A stretch of 14,772 bases of DNA from an uncultured Flavobacterium sp. (GCF_946479975.1 NZ_CAMLIX010000128.1:1-14772); one strand, 5' to 3'; counted from the stretch's first letter, positions 6,050-14,301 are shown. Notes: generated by a model from the letters alone, not told the origin. Numbers and translations: made by a program.

Positions 6050-7393
6050 CTATTGAATTCCATATTCTTCAATTTTTCGATATAAAGTCGCAATTCCAAT
6101 TTCCAGTAATCTGGCAGTTTCAGCTTTATTCCCTTTAGTATAATTTAAAACCTTTTGAATATGCAGTTTCTCAATACTCTGCATCGAAAAAGCCGACATC
6201 GATTTGCTGTTTTTCTCCGTTTGATGCTGCATTTCATAAGGCAGAACATCAGAAGTCAAAATATCTCCGCTGCTCAAAATAACTGATCTTTCAATAACAT
6301 TTTTAAGTTCCCGAATATTTCCAGGCCAAGAATAATTTTCTAGTTTTTGTATAAAATCTGCTGAAGTTTCTAATGTTTTTTTATTCGTTTTTTCAGAAAA
6401 CTGTTTCACATAATAGTTTGCCAATAGCGGAATATCTTTCACTCTTTCACGAAGAGAAGGCAATTTGATTTCGAAAATATTCAAACGAAAATACAAGTCA
6501 GAACGGAAACGATGTGCTTCACTTTCTTCTTTTAAATCACGATTTGTGGCTGCAATTAATCTAAAATTTGATTTTTTTGAAGTCGTATCTCCAACCGGAA
6601 TATATTCGCTGGTTTCTAAAACGCGTAATAATTTGGCCTGAAGTTCTATTGGCATTTCTCCAATTTCATCCAAGAATAAAGTGCCGCCATTTGCTTCTTC
6701 AATAAAACCTTTTTTATCTTTTAAAGCTCCAGTAAACGCACCTTGTTTATGACCGAAAAGTTCGCTTTCCAGAATTTCTTTACTGAAAGTACTGCAGTTC
6801 AAAGCTACGAAAGACTTTCCAGTACGATTACTATTTTCGTGAATCGCTTGCGCAAAAACTTCTTTTCCAGTTCCAGTTTCGCCAGTTAATAAAACAGTCG
6901 AATCGGTTTTGGCAACTTTTTGAGCCAAATCAATCACCTGTTCAATTCCTTTTGATTTTCCAATTATTGTGTTGAACGAATATTTATCACCGATACGTTT
7001 TTCAAGCTGTTGTACTTTTTTCTGTAAATGCACTTTTTCAACAGATTTATAAAGAAGAGGAATAATTTTATCATTATCGTCACCTTTTACAATATAATCA
7101 AAAGCGCCATTTTTCATCGCCTGAACGCCATCTGGAATATTTCCGAAAGCAGTGAGCAAAATAACTTCTGTTAAAGGAAAACTTCCTTTTATATTTTGAA
7201 GAAAATCAACGCCGTTTCCATCGGGAAGTTTTACGTCACACAAAACAACATCAATATCGGTTTGTTCCAGTTTTTTAAAACCGGACTTTAAATCTTTCGC
7301 TTCAAAAACTTCAAATCCTTCCGATTTAATAATGCGAACCAACAGACTTCTCAGTTTTTCTTCGTCGTCTATAATTAAAATTTTGTGTGTCAT
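6050..7393 (-). CDS. NtrC-type sigma-54-dependent response regulator
   Basis: A two-component response regulator that activates RpoN (sigma-54) promoters. From the ATG at 7393 it has 447 aa: a receiver domain with acidic pair D9-D10, phospho-acceptor D53 (CDVKLPDG) and K103; an AAA+ domain with Walker A GETGTGKE (172-179), the sigma-54 contact loop GAFTGA (219-224) and Walker B TLFLDE (239-244); and a Fis-type helix-turn-helix at about 407-447 (KAETARLLEIGIATLYRKI). All key residues are present. A TTG at 7414 would add seven residues, but the ATG gives the standard receiver N-terminus. It lies upstream of the kdp operon on the same strand, so kdp control is likely. The cognate kinase is not in the window. 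Confidence 0.94.
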   Translation of the reverse strand: MTHKILIIDDEEKLRSLLVRIIKSEGFEVFEAKDLKSGFKKLEQTDIDVVLCDVKLPDGNGVDFLQNIKGSFPLTEVILLTAFGNIPDGVQAMKNGAFDYIVKGDDNDKIIPLLYKSVEKVHLQKKVQQLEKRIGDKYSFNTIIGKSKGIEQVIDLAQKVAKTDSTVLLTGETGTGKEVFAQAIHENSNRTGKSFVALNCSTFSKEILESELFGHKQGAFTGALKDKKGFIEEANGGTLFLDEIGEMPIELQAKLLRVLETSEYIPVGDTTSKKSNFRLIAATNRDLKEESEAHRFRSDLYFRLNIFEIKLPSLRERVKDIPLLANYYVKQFSEKTNKKTLETSADFIQKLENYSWPGNIRELKNVIERSVILSSGDILTSDVLPYEMQHQTEKNSKSMSAFSMQSIEKLHIQKVLNYTKGNKAETARLLEIGIATLYRKIEEYGIQ

Positions 7394-7431
7394 TTGCAGA
7401 GATGCTAAAACCAAATTTGGTATTTGATGTA

Positions 7432-7439
7432 CAAATTTA
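7432..7439 (-). promoter_or_regulatory. Possible -7 element for the response-regulator gene
   Basis: TAAATTTG on the minus strand fits the Bacteroidota -7 consensus TAnnTTTG exactly. It would start transcription about 30 nt before the ATG at 7393, but no TTG-type -33 element stands at the usual distance. The rest of the gap up to 7498 is AT-rich and featureless. Confidence 0.35.
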
Positions 7440-7498
7440 AGTCTAAAATTTGTTCACTTTTTTGATTCCGCAGAAATTATTTATAAATAAAATTAATA

Positions 7499-7681
7499 GC
7501 CACAGATTAAAGGATTTCAAGCATCATTCATAAAAGAAAAAATTCTTTCTAATCATTTTAATCTGTGGCAAAAAAAAATAAACACATAGAAACTTACTCG
7601 TTTCTAACATATATCAGCTATGTGAATTAATACAAGTGAAACGCCTTTTTAACAGCATTAAAATCTATGCTTCTATGTGTT
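7499..7681 (-). repeat. Two large inverted repeats in the 3' region of the permease-peptidase gene
   Basis: GCCACAGATTAAA (7499-7511) faces TTTAATCTGTGGC (7557-7569), a perfect 13-bp pair. AACACATAGAA (7581-7591) faces TTCTATGTGTT (7671-7681), a perfect 11-bp pair with a 79-nt loop. On the minus strand, after the stop of the permease-peptidase gene, the second pair comes first and is followed by a long T run (TTTATTTTTTTTT), so it may act as that gene's terminator. Both arm sequences are ones I recall as recurrent in flavobacterial intergenic DNA. The 7394-7704 gap holds no gene that I can support. Confidence 0.7.
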
Positions 7682-7704
7682 AAAAATTTTATTAAACAAA
7701 TAAA

Positions 7705-10700
7705 CTAATCAATCTCTTTCTCGTTATCTTTTATAAAAGTGTCAATATTCATTAAATAAGGATCAATTACAATTCGTTGAGGTTTTGTTTTGATTTTAAT
7801 TTTACCTTCAATTGTATTGTTTTTGATTGGAAAAGTATAACAGAATAACTTTCCGTTTTCATCATAAATTCCAATATCGATTGTCACATCATTTGCAATC
7901 TGTTTCCGAATTCCTATAGTATTTTCTATATACTTTTTAGAATTTGCTTTAAAAGAAACTTCATAAAAACCGTTCTTTTTTACACTTTCAACTTCAAAAA
8001 TTTTAGACGAATAAGTAATAATCTTTTTAAACATTTCATCCAATTTTGGGTGAAGTTTAGAATCCGTAACCAAATAAATCTCTTTTAATAAATCTTCAGA
8101 ATCGGGAATTCGATTCGGATATTTATAATGAATTAAGAAATTTTTCAACGCCAGATTTACTTTTTCTTCCCCAATTAAAGTTCGGAGTTGATGCATCACC
8201 AGCATTCCTTTATCATAAGGCAAATGAGGCGTTTCGTAATTTGTCTTATATATCGGCGTTTCGGGGTCGTAACTTCGGCTGCTCAAATACAAATCGAGAT
8301 GGATTTTTAAAGTTTCCAAAGCTTTTTCCAAACCATGTTCTTTTTCATACAACATCAATTCCGTGTATTGTGCCAGCGTTTCGGTCAAAATCCAGCTTCC
8401 TTCTTTTTGTTCCGGACTTATCTGCGCGTTGCCCCACCATTCATGCGACAATTCATGAGCCGTTAATTGATTGATGATATCTTCTTTATCCCGATTATTC
8501 AAATTGCTGTAAAACCCAAAATTCTCTTTCATGAAAACCGTCGACGGATAAGAAGTCGCTGCAAATCCATCCGCGAAAGCAGAAACTTCGGCATAACGAA
8601 TGGTTTTATACGGATATTGTCCAAAATTGTTTTGGCAGTAATCCAAAGTGTTTTTTACATCCCGAATCAATTTGGCAACATTTCTAGAATGTCTTTTATC
8701 ATAATAAACTTCAATTGAAATTCCTTTATAATTCACTTTCTGAATCTGATATTCAGCCGAAGAAAAAGCAAATCGAAACGGAATTTTTCCATTAGATTTA
8801 TAATGAAAGTAATTACGATTGTCTTTTTTCCAGTTTCCAATTAAATCTCCAATTCCAATTGCTGTTTGGTTTTTCGAAGTCGAAACCACAACATTATAAT
8901 CAATAAAATCATATTTGATTTCCGATTTATCTTCAAGCTTTTTAAGCGGTGTTTGTGGTTTTAAATGCCTTTTTGTCCGCTCTTTTTCACTGCTGATTTC
9001 ATTAGAATCCTGATAACCAAAAGTTGGAAAGTAACGGCTTATTCGCATAAAAGAACCATTTTCAACAATCGAATTAAATGCAGTATGACCTTTAAATGGC
9101 GACCAAGTTGAGGTAAAAGAAAAACTCATTTTCATTTTCTGTTGAGGTAATAAAGGCTTTTCCAATCGATACCAATAATGCTGAAATTTAGCAATATCAT
9201 CTAGTTTTTTAGTGTTTTCAATTTCAACAGAAGTCAGTTTCGAATTTCGATCTATATATAGGAGTAAACTATCAATAGGTTTTTCTGCATTATTGATCAA
9301 TTCATAAGTGCCTTTTACTTTGTAACGGTTTTCTTCAGGATACAAATCGACTTTACTTTTTACAGCAATAATCGTTGGCTGAGCCAGATTCGTATATTTT
9401 TTAAACTGCTTTTCGTATTGTTCGCTCCAATTGTTCTGATCGTCTTTGGTCAAATACGGATATTCAATATTCGTTTTGTAAAAAAGATAACTTCCAAAAC
9501 CGATGAAAAGAATAGCTCCAAAAGCAAAAGTTGTTTTTTGAATTATACTAAATGAATTTCTTCGAATTGTTTTTAGAATCGTTGAATTTCGTTTCCATAG
9601 AATTCCAGTGAATGTCAATAAAATCAAAGCCAGACCAAAATTGTACAACATCGAAATATGAAACGGAAAAGTATAACTTCCAAAACCATTCAAATCGAAA
9701 TATTCTCTTTTAAAAGAATCTCCAAATCGAAATAACGGATGCGAAATTCCCAATTGTTCTCCAATTCCGGTACAATACAAAAGTACCATACATGCAGAAA
9801 CCGCCAATCCTAAATATTTGTTTTTAATGAAAGTTTGAATGGCGATTATCAAAATCGAAATCAAAAACAATGGAAATCCGATATAATAGAATAGCGAAAA
9901 GTAAAGTCCAATTTCTATTGGCGCGTTTGCATGTAGGATTTGAAAACCAATTCCAATAAAAATACTAATTCCAATTAAAATCAGCGGAATCATAAAAAGT
10001 GCAGTTAATTTGGAAATCAAAACTACAAATGGAGAATAAGGCGCTGTATTTTCGAGCATTTCAAATCTAGAATTTTCGCTTCGATTCAATAATTCACTGC
10101 TGTAAAAAAGAAGAATTAGAATTAAAATAAAAGGCAGACGATCCATAATAGTTGAAATCATTAAAGCTGTATTGGTAATTTTTTCAGCTAAACGAATTCC
10201 GCCATCAATTTCATCTGAAATTTCAATCATTAATAATCCCGAAAGTAAAAGAACAATTATCAAAAACGGAATTCCTTTTAGAACCAAATAAATATCCATT
10301 TTCAGATTGCTTGTAAAAACTTCCCAATTATGTTTTGAGGTTTTAAATTCTTGTTTCGGAATTGCATTAGAAAACATTTTCGTTTCTTCAGTATTGATTT
10401 TAATCGTTTTTACCTTTTTAGTTTTTGTTTTTCGAAATGAAAACAGTTTATACGAAACAAAAATTAAAAGGAAAGAAATACAAATCCACAAAATCCTATT
10501 GAATAAAAAATTACCCGAAAGCGAAATCAGTTCCGTATTTTTTTCGATAGAAGTCCAATATCTGGTTTGTTCCAAAAAAGCAGCCAAACCAAACGGATCT
10601 ATTTTTGCTGCCAATGACATCGCTTTCGCGGAAGACGGAGAAGCATTTGCAAATAGGGGCGAATTAGAAAAAATTGAACCCGCTATATATAATATGTAGA

Positions 10701-11241
10701 TGAATAAGCCACCAACATAAATAAAAAGTTTACTTCGTGTGAGCCAAGCCAGCGTTGCAAGAATCGAAAGACATAAAAAAATGTTAGGAATAACTATTAT
10801 AACATAAGGCCAAACATAGTTTAGAATTTCAAAAGGACCAATTTCACCCTTTGGAAAAGACGAAAGCTGATGTCCGAAAATCATTCCGATAATAAACATT
10901 CCGAAAGAAGAAACTGCAATTACAAAAGCTGTGATAAATTTACTTCCCAAAAAATGAAATTTAGAAATAGGAGTAGAGAAGAGGATCGAATCAAATTTGG
11001 TTTCGTATTCTTTTAAAAAACTTTGCGCGGCTTGAAGCGTTGTCGAAAAAATTGTCAGCAGCGATAATAAACCAATCGCATAAGTCAGTACAAACGGACT
11101 ATTTTTATAAGCACCCGAAAACGAAAAGTTCGCAAAAGCACTCACAAAAAAGCCAAGAATTAGATATATAATAAAGGTAGCATAAAATGTCCAGTTTCTG
11201 GTATTGTTATGCCATTCAAATTGAATTAATTTAGAAAGCAT
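7705..11241 (-). CDS. ABC-2 permease fused to M1-family zinc peptidase
   Basis: A 1178-aa two-part protein. The N-terminal half (to about residue 595) has about 13 hydrophobic segments in two ABC-2 permease-like blocks split by a charged stretch near 290-330. The C-terminal half is an M1-type metallopeptidase with the zinc site HELSH (H929, E930, H933) and the following ETLAQY glutamate (E954), plus the conserved YDKG segment. An odd number of helices would put the peptidase in the periplasm. The HExxH-to-Glu spacer is 20 residues instead of the classical 18, and the GxMEN exopeptidase motif is not obvious; the matching region reads GFAATSYPS. The ATG at 11241, 4 nt after the ATPase stop, is preferred over one at 11289 inside that gene. 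The substrate is unknown. Confidence 0.9.
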   Translation of the reverse strand: MLSKLIQFEWHNNTRNWTFYATFIIYLILGFFVSAFANFSFSGAYKNSPFVLTYAIGLLSLLTIFSTTLQAAQSFLKEYETKFDSILFSTPISKFHFLGSKFITAFVIAVSSFGMFIIGMIFGHQLSSFPKGEIGPFEILNYVWPYVIIVIPNIFLCLSILATLAWLTRSKLFIYVGGLFIYILYIAGSIFSNSPLFANASPSSAKAMSLAAKIDPFGLAAFLEQTRYWTSIEKNTELISLSGNFLFNRILWICISFLLIFVSYKLFSFRKTKTKKVKTIKINTEETKMFSNAIPKQEFKTSKHNWEVFTSNLKMDIYLVLKGIPFLIIVLLLSGLLMIEISDEIDGGIRLAEKITNTALMISTIMDRLPFILILILLFYSSELLNRSENSRFEMLENTAPYSPFVVLISKLTALFMIPLILIGISIFIGIGFQILHANAPIEIGLYFSLFYYIGFPLFLISILIIAIQTFIKNKYLGLAVSACMVLLYCTGIGEQLGISHPLFRFGDSFKREYFDLNGFGSYTFPFHISMLYNFGLALILLTFTGILWKRNSTILKTIRRNSFSIIQKTTFAFGAILFIGFGSYLFYKTNIEYPYLTKDDQNNWSEQYEKQFKKYTNLAQPTIIAVKSKVDLYPEENRYKVKGTYELINNAEKPIDSLLLYIDRNSKLTSVEIENTKKLDDIAKFQHYWYRLEKPLLPQQKMKMSFSFTSTWSPFKGHTAFNSIVENGSFMRISRYFPTFGYQDSNEISSEKERTKRHLKPQTPLKKLEDKSEIKYDFIDYNVVVSTSKNQTAIGIGDLIGNWKKDNRNYFHYKSNGKIPFRFAFSSAEYQIQKVNYKGISIEVYYDKRHSRNVAKLIRDVKNTLDYCQNNFGQYPYKTIRYAEVSAFADGFAATSYPSTVFMKENFGFYSNLNNRDKEDIINQLTAHELSHEWWGNAQISPEQKEGSWILTETLAQYTELMLYEKEHGLEKALETLKIHLDLYLSSRSYDPETPIYKTNYETPHLPYDKGMLVMHQLRTLIGEEKVNLALKNFLIHYKYPNRIPDSEDLLKEIYLVTDSKLHPKLDEMFKKIITYSSKIFEVESVKKNGFYEVSFKANSKKYIENTIGIRKQIANDVTIDIGIYDENGKLFCYTFPIKNNTIEGKIKIKTKPQRIVIDPYLMNIDTFIKDNEKEID

Positions 11242-11245
11242 AACG

Positions 11246-12130
11246 TTATTTTTTAAGTTGGTTTTGAGATAAAATATTGAAGTAAACATCGCTCAAATCT
11301 GGAGTAGTCAATTGAAATCCAGAATCAGGCTGTTGTTCAGCAAAAACATGAATATTAATTTTTCCCGAATTTAAATGAGAAGAAATAATATTGAAATGTT
11401 CTTGATGCGTTTTCAATTCTGTTTTATGAATCGCTTTTGTCCAAATTTTGTCTTTTAAAGAATCGACAGCTTCGTTTGGATTTCCTTCCAAAATCAATTT
11501 TCCGTTTGCAATAATTGCCATTTTCGTACATAGATCACGGACATCTTCTACAATATGCGTGGACAAAATAACAATTATGCTTTCGCCAATCTCGCTTAAA
11601 AGATTATTAAAACGATTCCTTTCTTCAGGATCAAGTCCCGCAGTTGGTTCATCGACAATAATAATCTTCGGATTTCCCAACAAAGCCTGCGTAATTCCAA
11701 ACCGCTGACGCATGCCGCCCGAAAAAGAATAAACCGCTTTGTCTTTGTGCTGTAATAAATTGGTTTGCTGTAATAAATACAAAATCTGGTCATGTCGTTC
11801 TGTTTTATTGACAATTCCTTTCAAAATCGCCAAATGATCCAATAAGCGATAAGCAGAAATCTTTGGGTAAACGCCAAACTCTTGTGGGAGATATCCAAGA
11901 TTCTCTCTAATAAATATTGGGTTTTCTAGAATATTCATTCCGTTAAATTCGATACTTCCAGATGTTGGTTCCTGCAGAGCTGTAATGGTTCGCATTAAAG
12001 TCGATTTTCCTGCGCCATTCGGCCCAAGTAAACCAAACATTCCGTTTGTGATCTGAAGCGACAATTGGTCGATAGCTTTCGTGCCGTTCTCATACGTCTT
12101 GCTGAGATTTTTGATTGATAAACTGTTCAT
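11246..12130 (-). CDS. ABC transporter ATP-binding protein
   Basis: The ATPase subunit that powers the permease-peptidase encoded 4 nt downstream. The 294-aa product has Walker A GPNGAGKS (36-43), Q-loop Q83, signature FSGGM (136-140), Walker B IIIVDE (156-161) and H-loop H192. It belongs to the broad drug/lantibiotic-exporter type of ATPase (CcmA/NatA-like), which usually pairs with ABC-2 permeases. The C-terminal 80 residues form the usual accessory extension. The ATG at 12130 follows an A-rich leader without a Shine-Dalgarno sequence. Transcription may start in the 113-bp gap upstream or continue from the XRE gene. The substrate cannot be told from sequence. Confidence 0.93.
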   Translation of the reverse strand: MNSLSIKNLSKTYENGTKAIDQLSLQITNGMFGLLGPNGAGKSTLMRTITALQEPTSGSIEFNGMNILENPIFIRENLGYLPQEFGVYPKISAYRLLDHLAILKGIVNKTERHDQILYLLQQTNLLQHKDKAVYSFSGGMRQRFGITQALLGNPKIIIVDEPTAGLDPEERNRFNNLLSEIGESIIVILSTHIVEDVRDLCTKMAIIANGKLILEGNPNEAVDSLKDKIWTKAIHKTELKTHQEHFNIISSHLNSGKINIHVFAEQQPDSGFQLTTPDLSDVYFNILSQNQLKK

Positions 12131-12193
12131 TTTTTGATTGATTTTTGATGATTATATAATGATGATTTGAAATTTTAGGCAATAGAAATCCTG

Positions 12194-12216
12194 TCGGCCT
12201 CAAAAAGCCGATTTTT
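12194..12216. terminator. Weak hairpin between XRE and ABC genes
   Basis: TCGGC (12194-12198) pairs with GCCGA (12207-12211) around an 8-nt loop. A T5 run follows on the plus strand only, while both neighbouring genes read on the minus strand, so a role in ending XRE transcription is doubtful. Apart from this the 12131-12243 gap is AT-rich. Confidence 0.3.
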
Positions 12217-12243
12217 AGTGTTGAAAAAATTTAATTTAAAAAG

Positions 12244-12450
12244 TTACTCGCTTACATATTCTAAAATATCACCGGGCTGGCAATCCAGAATTTTGCAAAT
12301 AGCATCAAGCGTGTCAAACCGAACACCTTTTGCCTTTCCCGTTTTTAGAATCGATAAATTTGCAGGCGTAATATCGAGCTTCTCTGCCAACTCTTTACTC
12401 TGCATCTTGCGTTTGGCAAGCATCACATCAATATTTACAATTATTGGCAT
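12244..12450 (-). CDS. Small XRE-family helix-turn-helix regulator
   Basis: A 68-aa DNA-binding protein made almost only of a Cro/CI-type helix-turn-helix (about residues 16-38, SKELAEKLDITPANLSILKTG region), ending in the typical DILEYV tail. Proteins of this YozG-like type are often encoded beside DUF2975 membrane proteins, as here: the DUF2975 stop is 2 nt before this ATG, so the two are very likely co-translated. It is the obvious candidate to bind the paired palindromes at 13000-13034 upstream of the pair. It may also control the ABC genes that follow on the same strand. Confidence 0.92.
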   Translation of the reverse strand: MPIIVNIDVMLAKRKMQSKELAEKLDITPANLSILKTGKAKGVRFDTLDAICKILDCQPGDILEYVSE

Positions 12451-12452
12451 AG

Positions 12453-12968
12453 TTATATAAATAAGTCTTGTTCGTTCTGAAGGTTTAAACCTTGTTTAAA
12501 AATAGCTGCTAAAAAGTAGGCGAAAACACCAAGCATTCCGTGTAATACAATAAAAAGGGAAACTTCATTATCCAGCTGAACAAAAAAGAAAGCCACAAAT
12601 ATCATAATACTCGGAATTAATAAATTTGCTAAATAGAAATTTCTAAGATTTGAAATTCCATTTTTGGTAAACAATTTAGGCTGATAAAACACTTTAAACA
12701 CATTACTGCTCAATAAAAAGAAAAGTCCATATAGACTCAGCGGAGCCAAAAAGTCAAAAACAATATAGGGCAAATTATAATCTCCCAACAATACAGGCTG
12801 CGAAGTAAAAGGATAACAAACCTGAAAATACTTTCCGTTATTTTTAAAGGTCAAAAATAATCCAGTCAATAAAGTAAAAACTGAATAGGCAGCCAGAAAA
12901 AAATAAACTACAGCTAAGAATCGGGTAAAATAAAATAATATTCTAGAAACAATATGAGTGGTCTTCAT
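12453..12968 (-). CDS. DUF2975 family membrane protein
   Basis: A 171-aa protein with four predicted membrane helices (about residues 10-42, 66-93, 108-132 and 137-160) and a short polar tail, KQGLNLQNEQDLFI, resembling the G-x-x-L-x-x-E/D-x-D end seen in DUF2975 proteins. The function of the family is unknown; members usually pair with a small XRE regulator, and that pairing is present here with a 2-nt gap. The membrane protein may sense or relay a signal to the regulator, which is inference. The gene has a clear promoter and paired palindromes upstream. Confidence 0.85.
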   Translation of the reverse strand: MKTTHIVSRILFYFTRFLAVVYFFLAAYSVFTLLTGLFLTFKNNGKYFQVCYPFTSQPVLLGDYNLPYIVFDFLAPLSLYGLFFLLSSNVFKVFYQPKLFTKNGISNLRNFYLANLLIPSIMIFVAFFFVQLDNEVSLFIVLHGMLGVFAYFLAAIFKQGLNLQNEQDLFI

Positions 12969-12993
12969 ACAATGAAAAATTAAATTGATATTG

Positions 12994-13001
12994 CAAATGT
13001 A
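12994..13001 (-). promoter_or_regulatory. -7 promoter element of the DUF2975-XRE pair
   Basis: TACATTTG on the minus strand is an exact match to the Bacteroidota -7 consensus TAnnTTTG. It is 26 nt before the ATG at 12968. No TTG stands at the -33 distance; that position is occupied by one of the two palindromes, which suggests a weak or regulated promoter. Confidence 0.6.
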
Positions 13002-13034
13002 TAATTAATTATCGTAAAAGGATAATTAATTATC
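13000..13034. promoter_or_regulatory. Paired palindromic operator
   Basis: GATAATTAATTATC (13021-13034) is a perfect 14-bp palindrome. A second copy with one changed end base (TATAATTAATTATC, 13000-13013) lies exactly 21 bp away, two helical turns, so both would face the same side of the DNA. The left site overlaps the -7 element of the DUF2975 promoter and the right one covers the -33 position. This is the classic layout of a repressor operator; the XRE protein of the same operon is the likely ligand, giving autoregulation. Confidence 0.65.
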
Positions 13035-13115
13035 AAAAAATGTTTGAAATACGCATTTAATGAATATTATAAATCTATTAACATTAGAAAGTAAAAGGCA
13101 TTCGTATAAATGGCG

Positions 13116-13123
13116 TAATTTTA
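13116..13123 (+). promoter_or_regulatory. Possible promoter for the flavin oxidoreductase gene
   Basis: TAATTTTA, 19 bp before the ATG at 13143, matches TAnnTTTG in all but the last base. No clear -33 TTG stands at the normal spacing. It is the best candidate in the gap. Confidence 0.3.
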
Positions 13124-13142
13124 CACCTTAGCATTATTTTAT

Positions 13143-14147
13143 ATGAAAAACCCAATTTCAGTCTCACTATTAGAGCTTGCGATTATCAATCACGATAGTG
13201 ACGCATCAAAAACATTTCAAAAAACAAAAGACATAGCGCAATTAGCAGATACTCTAGGATATAAACGCTTTTGGCTTGCAGAACATCATAATATGGCGCA
13301 CGTTGCCAGTACAGCGACAGTTGTTTTAATAGGATATGTGGCAAGTCAGACAAAAAATATCCGCGTAGGTTCTGGCGGCATCATGTTGCCGAATCATTCT
13401 CCTTTAGTAGTAGCAGAACAATTTGGAACTCTAGAAACGCTTTACCCAAATAGAATTGACCTAGGTTTAGGAAGAGCGCCAGGAACAGATCAGCCAACTG
13501 CAGAAGCTATTCGTAAAGACTTTTTCGAACAAGCGCAGCGATTTCCACAAAACGTAAGCAAACTGCAGGAATATTTTTCACCCGAAAATGCCACAGGAAA
13601 AGTGCGTGCATTCCCAGCAGAAGGACTTAAAATACCAATCTGGATTTTAGGATCAAGTATGGATAGCGCAGCTTTGGCGGCGGCTTACGGCTTGCCCTAT
13701 GCTTTCGCTGGGCATTTTGCACCAAAGCTAATGATCCAGGCATTTGAATTTTACAGAGAAAATTTCCAGCCATCAGAGTTTTTAGATAAACCAAAAACCA
13801 TGTCCTGTGTAAATGTAATTGCGGCAGATACCAACGAAGAAGCAGAGCGATTGTCTACAAGTTTGTATCAAATGTTCTTAAATCTAATTAGAAACGACCG
13901 CAAAGGATTACAGCCGCCAGTGCCATCATTAGATGATATCATGAACGAGCAAGAACGTTTCCATGTAAACCAAATGACAGCCGGAACCTTTACAGGAAAC
14001 AAAGAACAATTGATAACCGATTTGAAAAAATTTATCGACTACGCAAGAATCGATGAACTAATGGTAACAAGTCCAATCTTCGATCACGAAGCAAAACTAA
14101 AAAGTATTCAAATCACCAAAGAAGTAATAGATACTTTAAATCAATAA
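13143..14147 (+). CDS. Luciferase-like (LLM class) flavin-dependent oxidoreductase, YhbW-like
   Basis: A 334-aa monooxygenase-like enzyme of the bacterial luciferase superfamily, expected to use reduced FMN (or F420 in other lineages) in a TIM-barrel fold. Motifs are FWLAEHHNM (43-51), GSGGIMLPNHSP (76-87) and RIDLGLGRAPGTDQ (104-117), which closely follow the pattern I know for E. coli YhbW. Full length, with no break. It is the only large plus-strand gene, divergent from DUF2975-XRE, and a terminator lies about 60 bp after its stop, so it is probably monocistronic. The physiological substrate is unknown for this subgroup, so no gene symbol is given. Confidence 0.93.
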   Translation: MKNPISVSLLELAIINHDSDASKTFQKTKDIAQLADTLGYKRFWLAEHHNMAHVASTATVVLIGYVASQTKNIRVGSGGIMLPNHSPLVVAEQFGTLETLYPNRIDLGLGRAPGTDQPTAEAIRKDFFEQAQRFPQNVSKLQEYFSPENATGKVRAFPAEGLKIPIWILGSSMDSAALAAAYGLPYAFAGHFAPKLMIQAFEFYRENFQPSEFLDKPKTMSCVNVIAADTNEEAERLSTSLYQMFLNLIRNDRKGLQPPVPSLDDIMNEQERFHVNQMTAGTFTGNKEQLITDLKKFIDYARIDELMVTSPIFDHEAKLKSIQITKEVIDTLNQ

Positions 14148-14208
14148 AACATAATATATATAGTATAGTTTTTGCATTCTATTATATCTAAGAGTAATTC
14201 TCATTCTC

Positions 14209-14239
14209 AACCCTGCAGGTTTTCAAAACCTACAGGGTT
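14209..14239 (+). terminator. Terminator after the oxidoreductase gene
   Basis: AACCCTGCAGGTTTT (14209-14223) pairs with AAAACCTACAGGGTT with one mismatch and is followed by TATTTTTT on the plus strand. It lies about 60 bp after the stop codon. It shares the CAGGTTT/AAACCT core with 207-233 and 361-392. Confidence 0.75.
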
Positions 14240-14301
14240 TATTTTTTAAGCATATATAAGTAAGTGTAAAAATGATACATATATAATAGGAGCAAGTTTT
14301 T

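Noticed and set aside
7394..7414. Seven-residue longer start (TTG at 7414) for the response regulator
   Set aside because: The ATG at 7393 gives the standard receiver-domain N-terminus (MTHKILIIDDEE), and TTG is a rarer start.
11242..11289. Longer start for the permease-peptidase gene at 11289
   Set aside because: It would overlap the ATPase gene by 44 bp; the ATG at 11241 is 4 nt after that stop and begins the typical permease N-terminus.
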